From an uncultured Mediterraneibacter sp. (GTDB lineage Bacteria > Bacillota > Clostridia > Lachnospirales > Lachnospiraceae), in assembly GCA_944381125.1 (NCBI GenBank), contig CALWKB010000072.1:1-40393 (forward strand): a DNA stretch of 40,393 nucleotides, read 5' to 3'. Under the pieces are notes generated by a model that saw only the letters and a program-made list of their open reading frames with translations, was not told where the DNA came from and did not search any database. The first letter of the stretch is position 1, and each line of letters begins with the position of its first letter. Below, one piece after another: positions 17,464-25,122 of this stretch. A program made the translations under genes and the position numbers.

Positions 17464-18108
17464 TTGGATAACAGAAAAATATCCCGCGCAGTGATTTCAC
17501 GGCTGCCGAGATACTACAGATATCTCGGAGATCTTCTGGAAGCAGGCGTGGAGAGGATATCTTCCAATGATCTGAGCAAAAAGATGCAGGTTACTGCGTC
17601 CCAGATCAGACAGGATTTAAACAATTTTGGCGGTTTTGGACAGCAGGGATACGGGTATAACGTAAAGTATCTCTACACGGAGATCGGCAAGATTCTCGGC
17701 CTTGACAGAACACACAATTTTATTATTATCGGAGCGGGAAATCTCGGGCAGGCGCTGGCGAATTACGCGTCGTTTGAGAGAAGCGGGTTTATATTAAAAA
17801 GCCTTTTTGACGTGAATCCGCGGCTGGAAGGCGTGTCGATCAGAGGCATTCCGGTGAGAATGATGGATGAGCTTGTGGATTATCTGAAAGAAAACGAGAT
17901 TGAGATTGCCGCTCTTACGATCCCGAAATCAAAAGCGGTTGAAGTGGCTGATATACTGGTTGAAAACGGAATCCGGGGAATATGGAATTTCGCCCATACG
18001 GATCTCGATCTTCCGGACGATGTGATTGTGGAGAGCGTACATCTTTCCGACAGCCTCATGACACTGTCCTATAATGTCAGCCAGCGCATGGAAGGATTAA
18101 TCGAATAG
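17464..18108 (+). CDS. rex: Redox-sensing transcriptional repressor Rex
   Basis: Rex senses the NADH/NAD ratio and represses fermentation and energy genes when NADH is low. The 214-residue protein has an N-terminal winged helix (about 1-80, with VTASQIRQDLNNFGGFGQQGYGY as recognition region) and a Rossmann domain with GAGNLG at 90-95. The domain-swapped C-terminal helix carries NVSQRMEGLIE. The start is TTG at 17464 with GGAGG 9 bases upstream; nearby ATGs are out of frame. Likely targets visible in the window would be the iron alcohol dehydrogenase and nfn genes, but no Rex site was noticed at their promoters. It is followed by a hairpin at 18128. Confidence 0.96.
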   Translation: MDNRKISRAVISRLPRYYRYLGDLLEAGVERISSNDLSKKMQVTASQIRQDLNNFGGFGQQGYGYNVKYLYTEIGKILGLDRTHNFIIIGAGNLGQALANYASFERSGFILKSLFDVNPRLEGVSIRGIPVRMMDELVDYLKENEIEIAALTIPKSKAVEVADILVENGIRGIWNFAHTDLDLPDDVIVESVHLSDSLMTLSYNVSQRMEGLIE

Positions 18109-18127
18109 AAAAACGTACTTACTGGAG

Positions 18128-18152
18128 ACCCCGCAGCGTGCTGCGGGGTTCT
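18128..18152 (+). terminator. Hairpin terminator after rex
   Basis: ACCCCGCAG (18128-18136) pairs perfectly with CTGCGGGGT (18141-18149) around CGTG; TCTT follows. The stem is strong but the T-tract is short, so some read-through into the next gene is possible. Confidence 0.7.
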
Positions 18153-18175
18153 TAAGAGAAAGGAATGGTGCGGAA

Positions 18176-19681
18176 ATGAGATATCTTCCGGATGGAAATC
18201 AGATGAAAGAGGCGGACCGGTATACAATAGAAGAACTCGGTGTTCCGTCTCTTGTGCTTATGGAGAGAGCCGCCCTGCAGACAGTAGAACTTATGGAAAA
18301 GAAAGGAATCGACATGTCCAGAGTTCTGGTTGTCTGCGGAAGCGGAAATAACGGCGGCGACGGCTTCGCTGTCGCCAGGATCCTTACAGAGAAAGGACGC
18401 CGGGCGGATATCCTGTTTGTGGGAAAAGAATCGTCCATGAGCAGTGAATGCAGGAGACAGAAAGAGATCGCTGAAAAGATGGGGCTTAATATTCTGACCG
18501 AATTTCCCCGCGCCTGCTACAGCGTTGTAGTAGACGCCGTATTCGGCGTCGGATTAAGCAGGGAGATAGAAGGGAAGTACAGAGATCTCATTGAGATAAT
18601 GAACAGCGCTCACGGATATAAGGTCGCGGTTGATATTCCCTCCGGCGTGTGCGCCAAAAGCGGGAAAATACTTGGTACTGCCTTCCGCGCGGATCTGACG
18701 GCTGCCATGGCATGCGTCAAAGCAGGATGCGAATTATATCCCGGGAAAAATATGGCCGGTGAAACCGAAGCGGTGCCTATCGGTATAAATCCGAAACTGT
18801 TTGACGGGAATGAAGACGTTTTATTTACTTATGACAGAACGGACATCCCGTCGCTTCTTCCTGCGCGTCCGGCGGATTCCCACAAAGGAACCTACGGAAA
18901 GCTTCTGATGATCACAGGAAGCCGCGGGATGGCCGGAGCGGCCTGCCTTGCCGCCCGCGCAGCCTATACTGCAGGCGCCGGACTGGTGCGCGTTTACACG
19001 CCGGAATCCAACAGGCAGATTATTCAGCAGAATCTTCCGGAAGCTGTTCTGACGTGTTATGAGGAATACGATGAAGAACAGCTTGACGAACTTCTCGGCT
19101 GGGCCGACGCGGTGTGCATCGGATGCGGTATTGGAACGGACGCGACAGCGGAAAAAATGCTTGTCGGCACTCTGAGTAAAGCAGAGGTTCCCTGTGTGGT
19201 TGACGCGGACGGCATAAATCTGCTTGGCAGGCATCGTGAACTTCTGGAACAGACCGGCGGGGATCTGATCCTGACGCCGCATATCATGGAGATGTCCCGG
19301 CTGACCGGCATCCCGGCGTCTGATATAAAGGAGAACCGCCTGGATATTTTAAGGCATGCTTCAGATAAATGCGCCGCCGTATGGGTGCTTAAAGACAGCA
19401 GAACAATAGCGGCGCAGAAAGGCAGACATCCCTTTATTAATCTTGCGGGCAACAGCGCGATGGCAAAAGCGGGTTCCGGGGACGTGCTGGCAGGCGTTAT
19501 TTCCGGCCTTCTGGCTCAGGGCGCAGCCCCGTTTGAAAGCGCGGCGCTTGGAGTGTATCTCCATGCCTGCGGCGGAGATGAGAGCAGAGAGCGGCTGGGA
19601 AGTTACAGCGTCCTGGCCGGCGACCTGATCAGAGGGATACAGGAATGCATAAAAAAAGCTGAGGAGCAGAAAAAGAAATGA
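18176..19681 (+). CDS. nnr: Bifunctional NAD(P)HX epimerase / ADP-dependent NAD(P)HX dehydratase
   Basis: It repairs hydrated NADH and NADPH: the N-terminal domain epimerises NAD(P)HX and the C-terminal domain dehydrates the S form with ADP. The 501 residues fit the two-domain YjeF form. The YjeF_N motif GSGNNGGDG is at 55-63 and VDAVFGVGLSREIEG follows. The ribokinase-like domain begins near 230 (DSHKGTYGKLLMITGSRGMA) and has the catalytic KAGSGDVLAG around 431-440. No acpS, a common neighbour of this gene, is present; rex is upstream and alr follows with an ATGA overlap, so the two are coupled. Confidence 0.94.
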   Translation: MRYLPDGNQMKEADRYTIEELGVPSLVLMERAALQTVELMEKKGIDMSRVLVVCGSGNNGGDGFAVARILTEKGRRADILFVGKESSMSSECRRQKEIAEKMGLNILTEFPRACYSVVVDAVFGVGLSREIEGKYRDLIEIMNSAHGYKVAVDIPSGVCAKSGKILGTAFRADLTAAMACVKAGCELYPGKNMAGETEAVPIGINPKLFDGNEDVLFTYDRTDIPSLLPARPADSHKGTYGKLLMITGSRGMAGAACLAARAAYTAGAGLVRVYTPESNRQIIQQNLPEAVLTCYEEYDEEQLDELLGWADAVCIGCGIGTDATAEKMLVGTLSKAEVPCVVDADGINLLGRHRELLEQTGGDLILTPHIMEMSRLTGIPASDIKENRLDILRHASDKCAAVWVLKDSRTIAAQKGRHPFINLAGNSAMAKAGSGDVLAGVISGLLAQGAAPFESAALGVYLHACGGDESRERLGSYSVLAGDLIRGIQECIKKAEEQKKK

Positions 19682-20844
19682 AAGAATACAATAGAGTATA
19701 CGCAAAAATAGATCTTGACGCCGTCGCATATAATATGGAACAGATGAAAAACAGAATCGGAGAAGGCGCCAGACTGATCGCTGTTATAAAGACCGACGGG
19801 TACGGACACGGGGCAGTGCCGCTGGCGGAGATGTTTGAAACATTTGATTACGTATGGGGGTACGCGGTTGCAAGTCTGGATGAGGGAATCGTTCTGAGAA
19901 AGCACGGCATAAAAAAACCGGTTCTTGTTCTGGGATGTGTATTTCCGGACCAGTATGACGACATGATCCGAAATGAAATCCGCGCCGCCGTATACACAGA
20001 AGAGATGGCGCGGGATATGGCCGAAAGAGCAGAAAAAGCAGGGACAAAGGCTATGCTTCACATCAAGGTGGATACCGGAATGGGCAGAATCGGCTTCCCT
20101 GTGTCGGAAGAGAGCGCCGACGCCATTGCGCGGATCAGCCGTTTCTCCGGCGCGTATATTGAAGGGATGTTTACACATTTCGCAAAAGCCGACGAGGCTG
20201 ACAAAACATATACGTATGAACAGCACAGAAAATTTATGTGGATGAAGGAACAGATGGAAAAACGAAACGTGGATATCCGCTATTACGACTGTGACAACAG
20301 CGCCGGAATTATTGATTTCCCGGATATGAAACATGACCTGGCGAGAGCCGGAATATCCACATACGGCATGTATCCTTCGGATGAAGTTGATAAGAAAGCG
20401 GTTGCGCTCAAACCGGCCCTGTCTCTGATCAGTCATGTGGCGTTTGTAAAGACAGTGGAGCCCGGCACAGCCATCAGCTACGGAGGGACATTCGTTGCGC
20501 AGAAGAAAATGCGCGTGGCGACGATTCCTGTCGGATACGGGGACGGATATCCCCGGTCGCTTTCCAGTAAAGGAGAGATCCTGATTCACGGAAAGCGCGC
20601 CCGTATACTCGGAAGAATATGTATGGATCAGTTTATGGTTGACGTAACAGATATTCCCGGGACAAAATTTATGGATCAGGCAGTCCTTGTGGGACGCGAC
20701 GGAGACGAAGAAGTTTCTGTGGATGAACTTGCGCGGCTCAGCGGCAGATTTAATTATGAATTTGTCTGCTGCCTGGGAAAACGCATCCCGAGAGTTTATG
20801 TGAAAAATGGAATAATCGTAAGACAGACGGACTGTTTTGAATAG
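19678..20844 (+). CDS. alr: Alanine racemase
   Basis: It interconverts L- and D-alanine with PLP, supplying D-alanine for peptidoglycan. The 388 residues match the family. PLP lysine is Lys38 in AVIKTDGYGHGA; the second catalytic base Tyr268 lies in AISYGGTF; IPVGYGDGYPR and GRICMDQFMVDVT are further conserved segments. The ATG overlaps the stop of the preceding gene by four bases. In Bacillus alr is followed by the ndoAI-ndoA antitoxin-toxin pair; here only the toxin follows. Confidence 0.96.
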   Translation: MKEYNRVYAKIDLDAVAYNMEQMKNRIGEGARLIAVIKTDGYGHGAVPLAEMFETFDYVWGYAVASLDEGIVLRKHGIKKPVLVLGCVFPDQYDDMIRNEIRAAVYTEEMARDMAERAEKAGTKAMLHIKVDTGMGRIGFPVSEESADAIARISRFSGAYIEGMFTHFAKADEADKTYTYEQHRKFMWMKEQMEKRNVDIRYYDCDNSAGIIDFPDMKHDLARAGISTYGMYPSDEVDKKAVALKPALSLISHVAFVKTVEPGTAISYGGTFVAQKKMRVATIPVGYGDGYPRSLSSKGEILIHGKRARILGRICMDQFMVDVTDIPGTKFMDQAVLVGRDGDEEVSVDELARLSGRFNYEFVCCLGKRIPRVYVKNGIIVRQTDCFE

Positions 20845-20970
20845 CCAGTAAAATAATGAAGTCTGATTCGGCCGGCTGAATACATCCGAAAAAAATGGAA
20901 ATACTGAAGTATGCTTCTTTATATGAAAGAGAAGAACGCAAGTATGAAACAGAAATCGGAGTGTGAAAAG

Positions 20971-21318
20971 TTGAATATCAGACGAGGAGATATATATTAT
21001 GCGGATCTGAGCCCGGTAGTCGGATCGGAGCAGGGCGGAATCCGGCCGGTTCTCATTATTCAGAACAACGTGGGAAACAGACACAGCCCGACCGTGATCT
21101 GCGCGGCGGTTACATCAAAGATGAATAAAGCAAAACTGCCCACGCATATTGAGATCAGCGCCGGTGATTATAAAATCGTAAAGAATTCCGTGATTCTGCT
21201 GGAACAGATCCGAACAATTGATAAACAGAGACTCAGAGAGTATGTCTGTCATATCGATCCGGATATGATGAGGAACGTCGACCGGGCTATTCGTGTCAGT
21301 CTGGAGCTTCCTACATAG
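20971..21318 (+). CDS. MazF/EndoA-type endoribonuclease toxin, no antitoxin adjacent
   Basis: This family cleaves mRNA at short specific sequences and arrests growth when unopposed. From the TTG at 20971 the protein is 115 residues, almost exactly the length of Bacillus EndoA, and begins [20 protein letters not shown]. Arg25 ([11 protein letters not shown]) and Thr48 (CAAVTSK) fall on the numbering of the EndoA catalytic residues, which supports this start; GGAG lies 9 bases upstream. The frame is open 20 codons further to 20911 but those residues are not family-like. The 126 bases after alr contain no ribbon-helix-helix antitoxin. The gene may be co-transcribed with alr. Specificity cannot be predicted. 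Confidence 0.9.
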   Translation: MNIRRGDIYYADLSPVVGSEQGGIRPVLIIQNNVGNRHSPTVICAAVTSKMNKAKLPTHIEISAGDYKIVKNSVILLEQIRTIDKQRLREYVCHIDPDMMRNVDRAIRVSLELPT

Positions 21319-21323
21319 ACTGC

Positions 21324-21352
21324 TTTACAGAATCTGAAAAGAATGATAGAAT
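21324..21352 (+). promoter_or_regulatory. Sigma-A promoter of yebC and following genes
   Basis: TTTACA (21324-21329) and TAGAAT (21347-21352) are 17 bases apart, each with one mismatch to consensus. It lies immediately after the mazF stop and about 80 bases before yebC. Confidence 0.65.
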
Positions 21353-21369
21353 TGAAAAGTATGCAGCGC

Positions 21370-21394
21370 GGCCGGCATATTTTCGACGCCGGCC
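21370..21394. repeat. GC-rich hairpin in the yebC leader
   Basis: GGCCGGC (21370-21376) pairs with GCCGGCC (21388-21394) across an 11-base loop, between the promoter and the ribosome binding site. No T-tract follows, so an RNA structure in the leader is more likely than a terminator. Confidence 0.45.
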
Positions 21395-21430
21395 TGAAAT
21401 GAGAGAAAAAGAAAAGAGGAGAAATACAAC

Positions 21431-22162
21431 ATGTCAGGACATTCAAAATTTGCCAACATTAAACATAAGAAAGAAAAAAATGATGCGGCAAAAGGGAAGA
21501 TTTTTACTAAAATCGGCCGCGAACTGGCGGTTGCCGTAAAAGAAGGAGGCGGAGCCGATCCGGCGAACAACAGCAGACTCCGCGACGTTATAGCCAAAGC
21601 AAAGGCAAATAATATGCCGAATGACACAATTGAAAGAAATATTAAGAAAGCGGCAGGAGAAGGATCCGCAGACAACTATGAACACATTACATACGAGGGA
21701 TACGGACCGAACGGTACTGCGATTATCGTTAAAACGCTTACAGACAATAAAAACAGAACAGCATCCAATGTGAGAAACGCATTTACAAAAGGGTGCGGCA
21801 ATGTGGGCACGCCGGGCTGCGTATCTTTTATGTTTGACGAAAAAGGACAGATATTTGTAGCAAAAGAAGACTGCGACATGGATCCGGACGAACTGATGAT
21901 GCTCGCTCTGGACGCAGGCGCCGAAGACTTTGTGGAAGATGAGGAGAGTTACGAGATCCTTACCGCGCCGGAGTCATTCAGTGATGTGCGGCTGAAACTG
22001 GAAGAAGAGGGCATCGCCATGGCGGAAGCCGAGGTGACGATGATTCCTCAGACATACGTTGAGCTGACAAGCGAGGAAGATATCAAGAACATCCAGAAAA
22101 CCCTGGATCTGCTGGAAGAGGACGATGACGTCCAGGATGTATATCACAACTGGAACGAATAA
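21431..22162 (+). CDS. YebC/PmpR family regulatory or translation-associated protein
   Basis: This is a conserved cytoplasmic protein. Family members were described as DNA-binding regulators, and newer work links some to translation of difficult sequences. The 243-residue protein opens with [20 protein letters not shown], the family hallmark, and continues with the usual three domains ([26 protein letters not shown]; the acidic C-terminus [16 protein letters not shown]). AGAGGAG lies upstream of the ATG. It usually sits beside ruvC in other bacteria, but here the next gene is a CFI-box-like protein whose ribosome binding site overlaps its stop codon. Confidence 0.95.
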   Translation: MSGHSKFANIKHKKEKNDAAKGKIFTKIGRELAVAVKEGGGADPANNSRLRDVIAKAKANNMPNDTIERNIKKAAGEGSADNYEHITYEGYGPNGTAIIVKTLTDNKNRTASNVRNAFTKGCGNVGTPGCVSFMFDEKGQIFVAKEDCDMDPDELMMLALDAGAEDFVEDEESYEILTAPESFSDVRLKLEEEGIAMAEAEVTMIPQTYVELTSEEDIKNIQKTLDLLEEDDDVQDVYHNWNE

Positions 22163-22173
22163 AGGAGTACATG

Positions 22174-22935
22174 ATGGAGAAAGAAGTTCTTCGTGAACGG
22201 CTGACTGCTGTATTTCAGGAGACGCTGAGCTGTAAATTCAGAAAAAAACATTACGCTTCGGATATGGAAGCCATGATGAAAAAACACGGAAGTTTTCTGC
22301 AGGAGACGATTCAGGAATGTGAAACTTCTGAAGAGGTGAAAGAGTTTGTCGTATCGTGCATACCGGAATTTGCTCTTTCCAGACTTGAAAAAATCTCTTC
22401 AAAAAGAAAACGGGAAATCGCCGCGTTTGAGTATAACCTCAACATGGTCGCGTATTTTCTTCCGCTTCTCGGAGAAACCGAATCGGAAAGCAAAGATGAA
22501 CTGATCGGCCGGATAACGGAATTATGGAATAAAACGATACCCGACGCCAAAATCGCCTATTCAAATTATGAAAATATAAGAAACGGCTTCCGAAGGAGCG
22601 TTTTCTGCTATATTACGACAGCGGTCTGCCAGAGCCTGGGAAGACCGGACGACTGCTATGAACTGAATACACTGCGAAGCTACCGGGACAATTATCTGCT
22701 GTCTACAGAGGAAGGCAGAATGCTGGTAGATGAATATTACAATATTGCTCCGACGATCGTAAAGAGAATTGACAGGCAGCCGGATTCCGATACAATATAC
22801 AGAGACATATGGAATACTTATTTAAGCCCGTGCATTGCGATGATTGAAAACGGAGAAAATGAAAAATGCAGGGAGCTTTACAGCAGCATGGTCAGAAAAC
22901 TTGAGGCACAATATTTATACTTACAGGAGGGATAA
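22174..22935 (+). CDS. Uncharacterised protein with a CFI-box-like motif
   Basis: I do not recognise a function. The protein has about 253 residues, no signal peptide and no clear membrane helix; it appears helical and charged. Its middle to C-terminal part (about 146-200, counting from the first ATG at 22171) reads CYITTAVCQSLG, then LRSYRDNYL, GRMLVDEYYNIAP and IVKRI. This resembles the CFI-box pattern (CFIATAAYG ... LRxFRDxxL ... GRxxVxxYYxxSPxI) found near the C-terminus of varied, often secreted, proteins. Here about 54 residues follow the box. Two ATGs are adjacent; the second (22174) is 6 bases from AAAGGAG and preferred. yebC ends in the ribosome binding site, and metY starts 3 bases after, so all three are tightly coupled. 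Confidence 0.8.
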   Translation: MEKEVLRERLTAVFQETLSCKFRKKHYASDMEAMMKKHGSFLQETIQECETSEEVKEFVVSCIPEFALSRLEKISSKRKREIAAFEYNLNMVAYFLPLLGETESESKDELIGRITELWNKTIPDAKIAYSNYENIRNGFRRSVFCYITTAVCQSLGRPDDCYELNTLRSYRDNYLLSTEEGRMLVDEYYNIAPTIVKRIDRQPDSDTIYRDIWNTYLSPCIAMIENGENEKCRELYSSMVRKLEAQYLYLQEG

Positions 22936-22938
22936 GAG

Positions 22939-24213
22939 ATGAGCAGCTACAAGATCGAGACAAAATGTATCCAGTCCGGATATGAGCCGGGAAACGGGGA
23001 GCCGAGAATTCTTCCCATTTATCAGAGCACAACTTTCCGTTATACTTCCAGCGAACAGATGGGAAGGCTTTTTGATCTGGAAGAATCGGGCTATTTCTAT
23101 ACCCGTCTTCAGAATCCTACAAATGACGCCGTTGCGGCAAAGATCTGTGATCTGGAAGGCGGAGTGGCGGCCATGCTTACATCTTCCGGACAGGCGGCCA
23201 ATTTCTACGCAATTATGAACATCGCGCAGGAAGGCGACCATATTGTATGCGCCTCCGCTCTCTACGGCGGTACATACAACCTGTTTGCGCATACGATCAG
23301 AAAGATGGGCGTGAAAGCGACTTTTGTAGATCCGGACTGTACGCCGGAAGAACTGGACGCGGCGTTCTGCGAAAATACAAAGGCTGTTTTCGGCGAGACA
23401 ATCGCAAATCCGGCTCTTGTGGTTTTTGATTTCGATAAATTTGCCTCGGCGGCGCATAAGCACGGCGTGCCGCTGATTGTAGACAATACTTTCGCGACGC
23501 CGGTTAACTGCCGGCCGTTTGAGTGGGGCGCGGATATCGTAACCCATTCCACGACAAAATATATGGACGGTCACGCGGCATGTGTCGGAGGTGCGATTGT
23601 AGACAGCGGCAATTTTGACTGGGCTGCGCACGCGGATAAATTCCCGGGACTCACAACGCCGGATGAGACATATCACGGGATTGTGTATACAGAAAAATTC
23701 GGAAAAGGCGCGTACATTACGAAAGCTACGGCTCAGCTTATGCGCGATCTCGGCTCAATTCAGTCTCCGCAGAACGCGTTCCTTCTGAACATCGGGCTCG
23801 AGACGCTTCATCTGAGAGTGCCGAGACACTGCGGAAACGCTATTAAGGCGGCGCGTTATCTTCAGAACCACGAAAAGGTGGCATGGGTGAGATGTCCGTC
23901 TCTTCCCGGAGACAAGTATTATGATCTCGCGCAGAAATACATGCCGGATGGCACATGCGGCGTAATTACGTTTGGCCTGAAAGGCGGACGCGACGCTGCG
24001 GTTGAGATGATGGACAGACTGAAATTGATCGCGATTGTTACACATGTGGCGGACGCAAGGAGCTGTGTATTGCACCCGGCAAGCCATACGCACCGTCAGA
24101 TGAACGACCAGGAGCTTATCGAGGCCGGAGTTCAGCCTGATCTGATCCGCTTCAGTGTCGGAATTGAAAACGCCGAAGACATTATTGCCGATCTGGAACA
24201 GGCATTAAGTTAA
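22939..24213 (+). CDS. metY: O-acetylhomoserine sulfhydrylase (aminocarboxypropyltransferase)
   Basis: This PLP enzyme makes homocysteine from O-acetylhomoserine and sulfide. The 424-residue length and opening KIETKCIQSGYEPGNGEPR are typical of MetY rather than the shorter MetB or MetC. Key segments are YTRLQNPTNDAV, ALYGGTYNLF, the PLP region DNTFATP and the Schiff-base lysine Lys207 in HSTTKYMDGH. The C-terminus HPASHTHRQM...IRFSVGIEN is conserved. AGGAGG 8 bases upstream lies within the end of the preceding gene. No S-box or T-box leader exists because it is internal to the yebC unit. A strong terminator follows. Confidence 0.93.
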   Translation: MSSYKIETKCIQSGYEPGNGEPRILPIYQSTTFRYTSSEQMGRLFDLEESGYFYTRLQNPTNDAVAAKICDLEGGVAAMLTSSGQAANFYAIMNIAQEGDHIVCASALYGGTYNLFAHTIRKMGVKATFVDPDCTPEELDAAFCENTKAVFGETIANPALVVFDFDKFASAAHKHGVPLIVDNTFATPVNCRPFEWGADIVTHSTTKYMDGHAACVGGAIVDSGNFDWAAHADKFPGLTTPDETYHGIVYTEKFGKGAYITKATAQLMRDLGSIQSPQNAFLLNIGLETLHLRVPRHCGNAIKAARYLQNHEKVAWVRCPSLPGDKYYDLAQKYMPDGTCGVITFGLKGGRDAAVEMMDRLKLIAIVTHVADARSCVLHPASHTHRQMNDQELIEAGVQPDLIRFSVGIENAEDIIADLEQALS

Positions 24214-24215
24214 AT

Positions 24216-24257
24216 AAAACGGTATGGATGTATACAATTTGCATCCATACCGTTTTT
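24216..24257 (+). terminator. Rho-independent terminator of metY
   Basis: AAAACGGTATGGATG (24216-24230) pairs perfectly with its complement at 24242-24256 and TTTTT overlaps the end of the stem. The stem starts 3 bases after the metY stop. The loop contains TGTATACAATT, the same string as on the GntR promoter. Confidence 0.9.
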
Positions 24258-24283
24258 GCATAAAAAATGCGCTTCCGATTCAT

Positions 24284-24299
24284 ACTGATTTATATCAGT
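24284..24299. repeat. Short inverted repeat before tepA
   Basis: ACTGAT and ATCAGT surround TTAT, directly in front of the AAAAGGAGG ribosome binding site of the next gene. It may be an operator or a small RNA stem; evidence is limited to the symmetry. Confidence 0.35.
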
Positions 24300-24316
24300 G
24301 AAAAGGAGGAAGAAAA

Positions 24317-25024
24317 ATGCCGGAGACAGAAGAAAACAAAATAAATGAATTGCCTGAAAGTGAAGGAAAAGAAATCAGGGAGACAGGCTCGCTGAAATTA
24401 CAGGGGAAAAAAGAAGGATACAGAATCCGTCTGCTGACAATTATAGGCGAGATAGAAGGACATGAAGCTGTATCGGGAAATACAAAAGCAACAAAATATG
24501 AACATCTGCTTCCTATGCTGGCGGAGGCGGAAGAGGATGATGAGACTGAGGGGGTGCTGATTCTCCTGAATACGCTCGGCGGCGACGTGGAGGCCGGGCT
24601 GGCCATTGCGGAAATGATCGCCTCACTTAGTAAACCGACCGTGTCTCTTGTTCTCGGAGGGAGTCATTCCATCGGAGGCCCTCTGGCGGTTTCGGCGGAC
24701 TATTCATTTATTGTTCCTACCGGGACAATGATTGTCCATCCGGTACGTTCTAACGGCATGTTTATCGGAGTAATACAGAGCTACCGCAACATGGAGAAAA
24801 CCCAGGACAGGATTGCAGGATTCATCGCCTCGCACTCCGGAATCACACAGAAACGTCTCCTGGAACTGATGCTTGATTCCACACAGCTTGTAAAAGATGT
24901 GGGAACCATGCTGGAAGGAGAGGAGGCGGTCAGAGAAGGTCTGATCGATGAGGTCGGCGGGATCAGCCACGCATTTAAAAAACTGCATGAACTGATAGAT
25001 GAAAGAAGGAAAAGAAAGCAATGA
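24317..25024 (+). CDS. tepA: ClpP-like serine protease TepA (translocation-enhancing protein)
   Basis: This is a cytoplasmic ClpP-fold peptidase; the Bacillus homologue YmfB/TepA was linked to protein export. The 235-residue protein has an acidic N-terminal tail (1-35), then a crotonase/ClpP fold with VLILLNTLGGDVEAGLAI. The likely nucleophile is Ser118 in GGSHSIGG, matching the ClpP GxxxSMG context, and His141 in PTGTMIVHPVR the base. GEEAVREGLIDEVGG closes the domain as in ClpP. The gene precedes ftsK/spoIIIE, the same order as ymfB-spoIIIE in Bacillus. AAAAGGAGG precedes the ATG. Confidence 0.9.
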   Translation: MPETEENKINELPESEGKEIRETGSLKLQGKKEGYRIRLLTIIGEIEGHEAVSGNTKATKYEHLLPMLAEAEEDDETEGVLILLNTLGGDVEAGLAIAEMIASLSKPTVSLVLGGSHSIGGPLAVSADYSFIVPTGTMIVHPVRSNGMFIGVIQSYRNMEKTQDRIAGFIASHSGITQKRLLELMLDSTQLVKDVGTMLEGEEAVREGLIDEVGGISHAFKKLHELIDERRKRKQ

Positions 25025-25122
25025 TTTATGTCCGATGGAAAACTGAGGAAAATTTGTAATGACACAATTTTTAATTAATGATATACTAGATATAGTATGT
25101 GTAATTACTAAGGGGGAATTAT

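Noticed and set aside
20911..20970. Upstream in-frame extension of mazF (MLLYMKEKN...)
   Set aside because: The residues do not match the family; the TTG start gives the usual length and places Arg25 and Thr48 correctly, with a spaced GGAG.
19603..21084. Long minus-strand frame opposite alr and mazF
   Set aside because: Antisense to well-supported genes, atypical composition, no start signal.
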